A model generated the notes under the pieces. It did not search any database and was not told the DNA's origin. It worked only from the letters and a program-made list of their open reading frames with translations. A program made the translations under genes and the position numbers. Shown piece after piece: positions 9,287 through 17,800 of a stretch of DNA of 64,000 nucleotides (position 1 is its first letter; the number at the start of each line of letters is the position of its first letter). The stretch spans positions 1-64,000 of the forward strand of contig CAKSJF010000003.1 of assembly GCA_934462945.1 (NCBI GenBank), written 5' to 3'. The DNA is from an uncultured Clostridia bacterium (GTDB lineage: Bacteria > Bacillota > Clostridia > UBA1381).

Positions 9287-10027
9287 TTAAAGAATCCCCA
9301 GAAGCATTTGCGGAATTGCAAAGCCGATCGTCATGGAGATCGCAGTCAGAACGGATTCCAAAAGGCGCAAAATACCGGAGAGCATATCGCCTTTCATCAT
9401 ATCCCGGACAGAGTTTGTGATGGCAAGTCCGGGAACTAAGAGCATAATATCTCCGATCAGAATGCTTGCTAAGTTTTTCCCCCAGCCGACCCGGACTGTT
9501 CCGGCGGCAATCAGTCCGCACAGAACCGACACGACAAAAACAGAGAAAATCCGGTTTAGCTGAAGCTTTGCAAGCCACCGATCCAGAAAATACAACACGA
9601 TACCAATTGCAGCAGAGATCGCCGCATCCCGTACCCCGCCTCCGAAAAATAGTGAAAAGGACGCGGCAACAAATGCATACACCACCGCCTGAATCCCGGT
9701 TTGATAACGTTTGGATTTGATCTCCTCCATCCATCTTCTTGCTTCCGGAATCGGCGGAGGATCGGCACAGATTCTCCGGCAGGTATCATTGAGCTTGTCC
9801 AGATAATTGAGATCTGTCTGATAATTTTTGATACGCCGGAGCGTGGTCTGGCTTTTTTTGTCCTTCGTCACCGTCAGATAAATCGCGCTGGTCAATGCAA
9901 ATACCTCTGCATGCGCGCCATAGGCTGTGCAGAGCCTTCCAATCGAATCCTCCACACGCGAAATTTCCGCACCGCTAAGAAGCAGCCTTTCTCCAAAGTC
10001 CATTAAAAATTCTGATAATTCCTCCAT
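9287..10027 (-). CDS. ThrE-type threonine/serine exporter family protein (N-terminal half, PF06738-like)
   Basis: 246 residues. A cytoplasmic N-terminal region of about 105 residues contains LLLSGAEISRVEDSIGRLC and ALTSAIYLTV, the hallmark of the DUF1212/ThrE domain. It is followed by five hydrophobic segments from about residue 112 to the end. Members export threonine/serine or, in YjjP/YjjB, succinate; most split systems need a second short membrane protein (ThrE_2/YjjB). No such partner follows here, as a terminator lies 30 nt downstream. An upstream GTG (10063) is in frame, but GGGAGG 5 nt before the ATG at 10027 fixes the start. The substrate is not predictable from sequence. Confidence 0.85.
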   Translation of the reverse strand: MEELSEFLMDFGERLLLSGAEISRVEDSIGRLCTAYGAHAEVFALTSAIYLTVTKDKKSQTTLRRIKNYQTDLNYLDKLNDTCRRICADPPPIPEARRWMEEIKSKRYQTGIQAVVYAFVAASFSLFFGGGVRDAAISAAIGIVLYFLDRWLAKLQLNRIFSVFVVSVLCGLIAAGTVRVGWGKNLASILIGDIMLLVPGLAITNSVRDMMKGDMLSGILRLLESVLTAISMTIGFAIPQMLLGIL

Positions 10028-10091
10028 AGAATCCTCCCGAATGCAGTATGGGGTTTTCCGCACAGATCATGCAGAAAACCCCGGAATTTTC

Positions 10092-10232
10092 TTAGCAGCA
10101 GGGATTGTCACAGCATCCGCCGCCAAGCAGGCCGCCGTTTCCATTGTCACAGCAGCAGAAAATCAGAACGATAATAATCAAAATCCAGATCCAGGAATCG
10201 TTATTACCGCCGCATCCTCCAAATAAACCCAT
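10092..10232 (-). CDS. 46-residue cysteine-rich single-pass microprotein
   Basis: A small gene: ATG at 10232 with GGAGG 7 nt upstream, stop at 10092-10094. The product starts MGLFGGCGGNNDSW, has one hydrophobic helix (residues 14-25, WIWILIIIVLIF), then CCC at 26-28, a Gly-rich stretch, and ends GGGCCDNPCC. It has eight cysteines in 46 residues, half of them in the last seven. Similar short Gly/Cys/Trp membrane peptides occur in Clostridia, and YjcZ-like sporulation peptides share the pattern, but I recognise no named homologue. It could sit in membrane or spore coat, or bind metal or a cofactor through the Cys cluster. It is encoded between two other small-protein/transporter genes on the same strand. 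The ideal RBS and codon-consistent frame make it a real gene. Confidence 0.7.
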   Translation of the reverse strand: MGLFGGCGGNNDSWIWILIIIVLIFCCCDNGNGGLLGGGCCDNPCC

Positions 10233-10305
10233 AAGACTTCCTCCTTTTACGGAAACTCTAAGCAAGCTGCTTATAGTACACCATATTCAGGAGACAGCAA
10301 AAAGG

Positions 10306-10587
10306 TTACATGGGTTTTTCATGAAAAATATAAACACCGTCCTCTGATTTCGTGAAAAAGAGTAAAACCTCTTTTCCCGGCGCATGTACCACACAGCTCC
10401 ATCCATCCGGGAGCGCTGTAATTTCCGAATAGGACGCACCCGGATAATGCGTTTCGACATAGCGCGAAACCGCATTGTGCTGATCGGAAAAACGAATCGG
10501 ATTAAACGCACCGCGCCCCTTTGCAGCATGGTAAATACCGGCTGCGGCAAGCGCAAACAAAACAGGAACCCATTTATTTTTTTTCAT
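10306..10587 (-). CDS. Small membrane-anchored or exported protein, unknown function
   Basis: 93 residues. It starts MKKNKWVPVLFALAAAGIYHAA, a signal peptide or N-terminal membrane anchor, followed by a compact domain (FSDQHNAVSRYVETHYPG, then YSEITALPDGWSCVVHAPGKEVLLFFTKSEDG) resembling a small PepSY-like or beta-hairpin fold, which I cannot assign. It lies 11 nt downstream of the large glycosidase gene, so it is cotranscribed. The start has AAGGTGATG a few nt upstream, matching the 3' part of the anti-SD. Confidence 0.6.
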   Translation of the reverse strand: MKKNKWVPVLFALAAAGIYHAAKGRGAFNPIRFSDQHNAVSRYVETHYPGASYSEITALPDGWSCVVHAPGKEVLLFFTKSEDGVYIFHEKPM

Positions 10588-10598
10588 GCTTCATCACC

Positions 10599-13319
10599 TT
10601 ATTTCTCTAAAATTGAGGTTTCTACAAAACAATAGTCATCATTCCAACCGATCTCCGGATTATAAAACGGAGACTCTCTCCGGTAGAAACGATCCGGTCC
10701 GACGCTGATTGATTCGCCCTCCTCCAGATGATGCGGACCTAACAAATTGCGCAGATTATTCACCAGGGTGAGCGTAACGGTATTTTCCCCGGCTGTCAGC
10801 GAATCGCAAAGCTCCAGAGAGAACGGATTCCAGATCAGCGTTTTTTCCGGTGTTTGATTCACCGAAACTCCAATGGCATTCAGTCCGCGCTTTTCTGCAT
10901 CAAAGCGATAGTCACAATCCGGCAGGGTGATTGTTTTCCTGAGCGTCATTCTTCCGGAGAAGAACGGGAAACCCTGCTGCTCAAGATTCTGAAGCGTAAT
11001 TTCTTTTGGCATTTCGGTTAGCGTAAAGTCGCCGTGATAGCGTACTGCATGCCGGTCAAGCTTTGTAAACTCTCCGTCTGTTTTCACGCCAAAGCTGCCG
11101 GTCAGATACAATGCCTCAAGCTCCATATTATAATACAGCTTATTCTTTTCCGTCTCAAAAATCCGGCTGTTCCGGATCATTTCATAGACCTCCTCCGACT
11201 GTTCAAAATCACAGGTCAGAACAATCTCATTTTCGCCCACGTGCGCAAGCGCTGCAATCGGCAGCTTGCGGAATGCAGCATCCCGGAAATATCCTGCATC
11301 TTTCTGCTTCAATTGCTTTCCGTTGACGGTAATTTCAAACCGTTCCGGTGTTTCGCATACCAGGCACAAATCTTCACAAACAGACTCTGCATAGAATTTG
11401 AACCGCAGCTTTACCGAAACCCGTTTTCCAAGCGCATTTGCCCGGTCGCCGACATCTAAGATATACGCATTCTCATCAATCAGCTCGCCGTCAAACCAAT
11501 AGTCGCAGGTGTCTAATACCAATACGTTCGGCTCGGAAGATGTAATTTCCCATGCCCCCTCAAGCGGCAGAACCTTTTTTGCCTTTTGCTCCGCTTGTTT
11601 ATAGGCATGTCCGGTGCGGTCATCTAAGATCACAACACTGGATAACGGCGCAAAATCAAACACCTGCGGAAAATCGCATAGCTCTCCATCATCATTCAGC
11701 ATTTTTCCCCTGACTCCAAAGGCTGCCCGATAGTCCTGATCGGTGGAATTGACAAAATAGTGCATGTCAAAATCTTCAAAGGAGCGCTTGGTATAGGTAA
11801 TTTCCGGAACGTCAATCACCGGATTCTCCGGCACTTCCTCTTGTGAAAGCAACTTTCCTCCGTTTTTCTCAAATTCATCTAACAGCGCCTTTGTGGAATC
11901 TAACAGTACCTCGCCGATCGGACGGACGATTTTTGTGTAGCGCTGCTTTCCGACCACGATTGCCGCACCCTCCACATGTGCATGCCGGGAAAGAATCGTT
12001 TCATCTCCGAGATCAAACAGCACATGCTTTTCCTCTAACGTACGGATTGCATGATCGAATTTTTCCTGCAATTCATTTAACCCAACATTTTTATCATTGT
12101 CAAAAAGCGTCCATGCCGTTGACTGCGGATGAATCAGCAGGGTGTCAAAATCCGGCTTTCCCTCTGCTAAGAGCATTCCGATCCGGGAAGTGACGTCGAT
12201 AAACTTTTTAAATTCTTTCCACCATGGCTGCTGATAGTACATTGCCGGCGGATAGTCTCTTTTCCGGATTCCGCGCAGGCTATAACCCTCCAAATGCGGG
12301 CAGAGAAGATTCACGCCGCGCACCATCTGTCCCTCATACAGACCTCTTAGCTCCTCAAAGCTGACGTTATGTCCGCACATAGCAAATGTTTCGGATAAAA
12401 CCTGCTTCTTTCCTAACTGGTGTGCAACCGAGGAAACCTGTAAGGGCGTCTGCGGAACGGTTTTGTTCCGGGAAAGCCAGTCCATACCGGGAACATGGAA
12501 GTATTCATAGCTTGGCATCACCGCACCGCTGCAAGTCAGCTGCGAGAGCATCGTCTCCTCTAAGAGCATATGTCCGGTCAGCTGCATGCCATGTTCCCCG
12601 CAGAAATCATAAATCTGCTTTGCAAAGGCATTGGTGAATAAATCAGTCACCAGCTTCCAGAATTTCAGGCGCGTGTCCTTAAAATTGCCGACTTCTAAAT
12701 AAAGCTCGTCCAAATGCTCTAATAGGTTTTCCGAATAACGCTTTTGGTATTCCTCCTCCAGCACAAAGCTCCAGGGGATTCCCTCGCGTGACAGCTGCGG
12801 CTCATCAGTAAAAATACCCGGCATCTCCGTTCCGTAGCGTTTTTCATAAAGCGCATAGGAATTACGGATAAATTCTTTTACTACTTTTTTATCTAAATTA
12901 TCAACGTAAAACGGATTGACATCATAATAGAAATGATAGCCATGCAGATTGCAGATGGTGCGGTCGGTATGACCCTCGCCCTTTTCCATACGGAGATATT
13001 TCTGCTGATATTCAATTCCCAAGCCATTGACCTTTCCTGCTGCAAAGCCGCTCGGCCAGCCGATTTCATCATATGCCCACGCGCCCATACCGCGTTTTTT
13101 TCCCTCGGCTACACCGGTATCAACATTGGCAAACCATTCCTCACCTAAATACTCAGTTTCCAGACCGCCGCGTGCGTGCATAAAATAGCCGCCGATCCCG
13201 GCTTTGTCCATAATCTCAATCTGCCGTGCAGTTTCCTTTTCCTCTAATTTTTCGTTCCATGACCAAAACGGAATCGGCCGGTATTTTTTCGGCGGATTCT
13301 TTAAAGCTTCCAAATTCAT
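10599..13319 (-). CDS. GH106-like glycoside hydrolase (putative alpha-L-rhamnosidase)
   Basis: 906 residues, no signal peptide, so cytoplasmic. The N-terminal half starts with the family opening (RPIPFWSWNEKLEEKETARQ, then GIGGYFMHARGGLETEYLG) and continues with AYDEIGWPSG at about residue 83 and GIFTDEPQLS near 168, typical of the (beta/alpha)8 barrel of GH106-like enzymes. The C-terminal part is GH2-type beta-sandwiches (ETPERFEITVNGKQL, TAGENTVTLTLVNNLRNLLGP). These proteins hydrolyse plant or host oligosaccharides after import; rhamnose specificity is family inference. Acidic residues in YDEIG and TDEP are candidate catalytic or calcium-binding positions. RBS GGAGG is 7 nt from ATG. A sigma-A promoter lies at 13356-13384. 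Confidence 0.75.
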   Translation of the reverse strand: MNLEALKNPPKKYRPIPFWSWNEKLEEKETARQIEIMDKAGIGGYFMHARGGLETEYLGEEWFANVDTGVAEGKKRGMGAWAYDEIGWPSGFAAGKVNGLGIEYQQKYLRMEKGEGHTDRTICNLHGYHFYYDVNPFYVDNLDKKVVKEFIRNSYALYEKRYGTEMPGIFTDEPQLSREGIPWSFVLEEEYQKRYSENLLEHLDELYLEVGNFKDTRLKFWKLVTDLFTNAFAKQIYDFCGEHGMQLTGHMLLEETMLSQLTCSGAVMPSYEYFHVPGMDWLSRNKTVPQTPLQVSSVAHQLGKKQVLSETFAMCGHNVSFEELRGLYEGQMVRGVNLLCPHLEGYSLRGIRKRDYPPAMYYQQPWWKEFKKFIDVTSRIGMLLAEGKPDFDTLLIHPQSTAWTLFDNDKNVGLNELQEKFDHAIRTLEEKHVLFDLGDETILSRHAHVEGAAIVVGKQRYTKIVRPIGEVLLDSTKALLDEFEKNGGKLLSQEEVPENPVIDVPEITYTKRSFEDFDMHYFVNSTDQDYRAAFGVRGKMLNDDGELCDFPQVFDFAPLSSVVILDDRTGHAYKQAEQKAKKVLPLEGAWEITSSEPNVLVLDTCDYWFDGELIDENAYILDVGDRANALGKRVSVKLRFKFYAESVCEDLCLVCETPERFEITVNGKQLKQKDAGYFRDAAFRKLPIAALAHVGENEIVLTCDFEQSEEVYEMIRNSRIFETEKNKLYYNMELEALYLTGSFGVKTDGEFTKLDRHAVRYHGDFTLTEMPKEITLQNLEQQGFPFFSGRMTLRKTITLPDCDYRFDAEKRGLNAIGVSVNQTPEKTLIWNPFSLELCDSLTAGENTVTLTLVNNLRNLLGPHHLEEGESISVGPDRFYRRESPFYNPEIGWNDDYCFVETSILEK

Positions 13320-13355
13320 ATGCTGTCCTCCTGCATTTTCAAATATTCTACTGAT

Positions 13356-13384
13356 ATTATACAGTATTTTTGTGAAATTGTAAA
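13356..13384 (-). promoter_or_regulatory. Sigma-A promoter of the GH106-like gene
   Basis: Minus strand: -35 TTTACA (13379-13384), 17-nt spacer, -10 TATAAT (13356-13361), about 37 nt upstream of ATG. Confidence 0.75.
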
Positions 13385-13402
13385 TAGTTTTTTGGTTTAT
13401 TC

Positions 13403-13431
13403 TTGCATTTTACATCTGATTGTGATATAAT
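13403..13431 (+). promoter_or_regulatory. Sigma-A promoter of the GNAT gene
   Basis: TTGCAT (13403-13408), 17-nt spacer, TATAAT (13426-13431), divergent from the glycosidase promoter. Confidence 0.8.
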
Positions 13432-13456
13432 TGTGCAGACAAGGAGGGAATTGCAT

Positions 13457-13975
13457 ATGATACGGAAAGCAAAAAGCCAGGATTTAGACGCAGTCGAGAA
13501 AATGTATGAGGAAATTATCACCGCGCCACCCCTGCCCGATTCCTCGGTAGGATGGATTCTGGGAGTTTATCCGACCCGGAAAACAGCAGAGGACGCACTG
13601 GGACGGGAAGATCTGTTTGTTTTGGAGGATGAGGGGCGCGTGGTTGCATCTGCCATCATTAATCAGGTACAGGTACCCTCCTACCACGAGGCAGACTGGG
13701 CATATGCTGCGGAAGATTCCGAGGTAATGGTGTTACATACGCTCTGCGTTTTTCCGACCGAATCAAAAAAGGGTTACGGCAGACAGTTTGTCGCATTTTA
13801 TGAGGACTATGCAAGAAAACATGGCTGCACCGTTCTCCGGATGGACACCAACCAAAAGAACAATCGTGCCAGACGGATGTACCAAAAGCTTGGGTATCGT
13901 GAGGCAGGGATTGTCGGCTGTACATTCCAGGGGATTCCGGACGTTGGCTTGGTTTGTCTGGAAAAACAATTATAA
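13457..13975 (+). CDS. GNAT-family N-acetyltransferase
   Basis: 172 residues with a single GNAT fold: strand beta4 (SEVMVLHTLCVFP), acetyl-CoA-binding loop with the Q/RxxGxG/A equivalent (ESKKGYGRQFVAFYEDYARKHG, residues 102-123), then the motif B region (VLRMDTNQKNNRARRMYQKLGYREAG). The family transfers acetyl from acetyl-CoA to a small-molecule or protein amine; the acceptor cannot be told. AGGAGGG 8 nt upstream selects the ATG at 13457 over in-frame starts further up, which would place the promoter's -10 inside the coding region. Confidence 0.85.
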   Translation: MIRKAKSQDLDAVEKMYEEIITAPPLPDSSVGWILGVYPTRKTAEDALGREDLFVLEDEGRVVASAIINQVQVPSYHEADWAYAAEDSEVMVLHTLCVFPTESKKGYGRQFVAFYEDYARKHGCTVLRMDTNQKNNRARRMYQKLGYREAGIVGCTFQGIPDVGLVCLEKQL

Positions 13976-13976
13976 T

Positions 13977-14013
13977 AGGCAATTGTAAAATTCAATGAAT
14001 TTTACAATTGCCT
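13977..14013 (+). repeat. 37-nt perfect AT-rich palindrome (possible terminator)
   Basis: 18-bp perfect arms (13977-13994 and 13996-14013) around a single A, starting 2 nt after the GNAT stop. No T-run follows on the plus strand, only AAAAAAT, so it is not a textbook terminator. It may slow transcription between the GNAT and SGNH genes or be a protein-binding palindrome. Confidence 0.5.
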
Positions 14014-14043
14014 AAAAAATGATAACAAAAGGAGAAGAAAGAA

Positions 14044-14709
14044 ATGGAACTCAAAGGAAAAACAATCAACTACTTAGGCGACAGCATCACAGAGGGGTGC
14101 GGTGTTGAGGATGTGGCAAACAATCGTTATGACAACGTGATGCTCAGAAAATGCGGCTTAAAGGAGGTTCGCAACTACGGAATCGGCGGCACACGCTATG
14201 CCTACCAGGTAAAGCCGACAGTGGACTGTCCGCAGTTTGACCTTTATTTCTGCGGCAGAGCCATCTGGATGAATCCGGATGCAGACATTGTGGTGGTATA
14301 CGGCGGAGTGAATGACTATCTGCATGGCACAGCACCCTTTGGAACAGAGGAGGACACCTCCCCGGAAACCTTCTGCGGTGCAGCGAACTGGCTCATGAAG
14401 TACTTAAAGGAAGCCTATGCCGGAAAAACCATTGTGATTATGACCCCGGCGCATTGCTGCCTGCGTGGAGAAGCCCCGGACACCAATCCCTCCGGTTCTA
14501 ACAACCGTCCTCTTTCCGACTATGTGGGCGTGATCGAAAGAACGGCGAAAAAGTATCAGCTTCCCTGTCTGAATCTTTTTGAAAAGCTGCCGATCAATCC
14601 GAACAAGGAAGAGGATCGGATCAAATACACAGCAGACGGTCTGCATCTAAACGATGCCGGACAAGAGGTTTTAGCAGATGTGCTGGCAGACTTTATTGCC
14701 AAATTATAA
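14044..14709 (+). CDS. SGNH/GDSL-type hydrolase (esterase)
   Basis: 221 residues, cytoplasmic (no signal). Block I GDSITEG (residues 12-18) carries the nucleophile Ser14. Block II is YGIGG, block III GVNDY with the oxyanion Asn, and block V is DGLHLNDAG with the catalytic Asp/His pair near the C-terminus. All four SGNH residues are present. Relatives deacetylate acetylated sugars or xylan, or cleave other small esters; placement beside carbohydrate genes makes a sugar O-acetyl esterase plausible. RBS AGGAG lies 8-13 nt upstream. Followed by a strong hairpin and a bidirectional terminator. Confidence 0.88.
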   Translation: MELKGKTINYLGDSITEGCGVEDVANNRYDNVMLRKCGLKEVRNYGIGGTRYAYQVKPTVDCPQFDLYFCGRAIWMNPDADIVVVYGGVNDYLHGTAPFGTEEDTSPETFCGAANWLMKYLKEAYAGKTIVIMTPAHCCLRGEAPDTNPSGSNNRPLSDYVGVIERTAKKYQLPCLNLFEKLPINPNKEEDRIKYTADGLHLNDAGQEVLADVLADFIAKL

Positions 14710-14722
14710 ATTTTCTGAACGG

Positions 14723-14759
14723 ACAAGCTCTCAGTCTGCTTTTCAGACTGAGAGCTTGT
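14723..14759. repeat. Dispersed hairpin element, CTCAGTCTG variant
   Basis: Perfect 16-bp inverted repeat ACAAGCTCTCAGTCTG (14723-14738) / CAGACTGAGAGCTTGT (14744-14759), loop CTTTT. Related to the ACAATCCCTCAGTC hairpins at 19861, 25503 and 27620. Confidence 0.7.
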
Positions 14760-14783
14760 AAAAGCGGTATCATTCATTCTATC

Positions 14784-14823
14784 AAAAATATCCGGCACTG
14801 CTCCTGCAATGCCGGATATTTTT
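14784..14823. terminator. Bidirectional Rho-independent terminator
   Basis: Stem AAAAATATCCGGCA (14784-14797) / TGCCGGATATTTTT (14810-14823), with T-runs on both strands. It ends the SGNH gene on the plus strand and the large surface protein gene (stop at 14826) on the minus strand. Confidence 0.9.
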
Positions 14824-14825
14824 TA

Positions 14826-17800
14826 TCATTCAAATTCAGCCATATTTCCGATTGGTCTTAAGGTTTTCAGATCTTCCAGAACATATGCCCGGAATTTATA
14901 GCAGCTTGCATTTTTCAAGCCAAGCTCCTCATACAAACGGACTGTAAACTGATTATTTTCCTTGGTGATCGGAACGGTTTTCAGATTAACAAGCTTCCCA
15001 TCGTTCTGATAACCTGCAACCACCACAATGCCCTCTCTGCCGTTTCCATAAACATCTAACCGCACATCCCCCGAATTCTGCTCTAAAAAGACTTCAGGCT
15101 TTACATCGCCTACGGAAACATACACCGTTTTTGAAACAACCTTGTATCCCTCACAGGTGATCAGGCAATGATAGGCGCGGGTTTCACCCTCGGCAAGATC
15201 GGACGGAATATGAAATTCCGGAGAGGTTTCGCCGTCCAATGCAACTGATTCGTTGGATATATCATAAGCGCACCACTGATAGGTCAGCTCACTGTTTGGA
15301 TATTTTTCAAGGTTTCTTTCCGCTGCCACCGTCAGCACTCCGCCGTCGGTATAGCCTGTCGGCAGATTCACGCTCTCCGGCTGCTTTGTAATCCATGCTG
15401 GCTTGGGTCTAACATCTGCATAGTATGCACTTTGAGCCGTATCCTGATACCACTCCTGCGTATTTGTACGCCAGAGCGCCAGCCCCTCTCCTAATGCGTC
15501 TTGAATCTCACACTGCATCAAACGCAGAATCATATAAGTGCCGCTCAGAATCTGCATTTTTTTGCATTCACTCGTCAGCGTATCGGTTACAACCAGATTC
15601 TTTAAGGTCGGACAAGAGTTTTTGTTTCGGAAATACAGTTTCGTTCTGATCGCTCCTGTGTGGATTGTGACCGAAGAATCCACATTGATCTGTGCTTTTG
15701 AGGTTGTTCCGCTGATCGTGTGATCATTCAGGTCAATCACCGCATCCTCTGCCTTGATCAAAATGTCTCCCTGATATTGAACATCTCCGACTGCATACAC
15801 GGTGACATCATCTAAAAGCGTCAGCGTTCCGCCGTCTGCAAGTGCGGCTGCTGCGTCCATAAAATTCTCAAAGTATTCCGTTACTCCGGAATTGGTAACC
15901 GCGGCGCAGAATTGCACCTGGCACACCGGACAGGTATTTCCCTCCATGCCCTCATGCGCGCACTTTACTTTCAGCGTGATGCGCTTGATTGCTGCATAAT
16001 TTGTACCGTCCGAAACAACACACAGATATTCTTTTGTTCCATGGCTATATCCGGACGGGATCTGATATTCCGGACTGTTTGCCTGTTGAATTGCTTTGCC
16101 GTCACAATACCACTGATAGGAAAGATTTTCTCCCTCAATTCCAGCCGACACAGTCATCGGCTGATAGCCGAACGAAACCGTCATTTCCTCCTTGGAGGCT
16201 GCAAACGGGGATTTGACCACCCGGACGCTCTCCAGTGCATTGCCGCTAAACATGTCGCTGATTTCTCTTGTTTCTGTACTGGTGCTTTGATAAGCATAGC
16301 CGTCTGCAAGCATACCGAAGAAATCCGGATTCCGCTCCTGATTGTCCATAATTGCCGCATATTCGCCGCCGGAAAGCTCCAGAGAGCCGATAAAGCTGTT
16401 CAAACAGATCGGACCGGTAAATGTTCCGTCCGAAACCACAAGCCGTCCGCCGTTATTCGCATATGAGATTGATATGGAGCTATTATCCTGATTATCCGCA
16501 TCATAATGTCCGTTGGTAAACTGCACACCGTTTACATAAAGTGTTCCCTCGCCGCTTAACGAAAAACCGTTTCCATATGTACCTTCCCGGTTACGGATTT
16601 CCATATTCTCCAGAGTCACCGAACCGCCGTAAACACTTCCTGCAATTCCGTTGCTGGAAGCTGTCATCACGCCATCTCGCAGGAGAATCTCCGCACCGTG
16701 ATTTTGAATCAATGCAGTACTGTCGCCATAGGTCAGGGTATGTCCATCAAAATTGATCTCAACATTTCCCTCAGAAAGGTACAGACCATCGTATTCCGTT
16801 GCGTCTGCCAAGAGAGTCAGACGGACATTTTGCTCTCCGCTTATGCTATTTTCCAAATCATTAAATCTTGTAAAATACCGGGGAATATCGTGATCGGTCT
16901 GAAGCATATAGACAGAATGCTCACGCTTTCTGCTGGCAAACTCCTCTGCATAAATCTCGATATCTCCTATAATCTTGTCTCCCGGAATGGTGATCGTTCC
17001 GTCCTCTGCAAAATCAAATTCATAAATCTCTTCTCCGGCAATTTTAACAGAAAGCTCTCCATTATTTCCCGGGAACCACTTCATACCGCCATAGGAATCA
17101 GTCAGACGGAAAGAATAGTCTGTTCCGTATTTTGCAGTTTTCGCGCCGGAAAACCGCATCCGGTAAAGCTCAGTGGTGACATGAAAATCCGGAAGCTCAT
17201 AGAATGCATGAATCAGATAACTTCCGGATGTGACCTTATCTCCGGCAATCTGCAAAATGCCATTCTCCTCGGAATAGGTAAAGTCCGCAAAGCTTTGTCC
17301 GTCCAATGTAACCGAAACATCCTCTGTTTTGGGATGCGCATTCAGCGATACCAGGGTACATGTATAGGTTTCACCCGAAACAATATAATCGCTCTGCTCC
17401 GAAACACTCACACCGTCCAGAGAGAACTCCATTTTTCTGCCCTCAGCACCCAGCGGAATGAATCTGCCGAGCTGTAATTGTTGGGAAGTTCCCCGAAGAA
17501 TCAGCTCATAAGTCTGATACGCTTTTTGCTCATTTGCAAAAAAGATGTTATAATTATCATACTTTGCAGCATCCATAAACCCGTCTGTGCTTACCGCTCC
17601 AAGGGATTCCTTTGCTCCGTCCTCTGTGATTCCGAAAAGCTCAATTTCCTTTGGCTGACGCGCTGGACGCGCGGAAGTGTCATATGCATTTTTCACCGCA
17701 ATGCCGGCAAGCTTTACTTTGTTTTTCATCCAAAACTTTGCGCCTAATTCGTAGCTGCCGTCCTCCGCTAACACTCCGTCACCGCCAAATTTATTGTCGC

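Noticed and set aside
10287..10556. Alternative 89-codon frame over the small membrane protein
   Set aside because: The overlapping frame ending 10587 has a signal-anchor N-terminus and SD; this one has neither.
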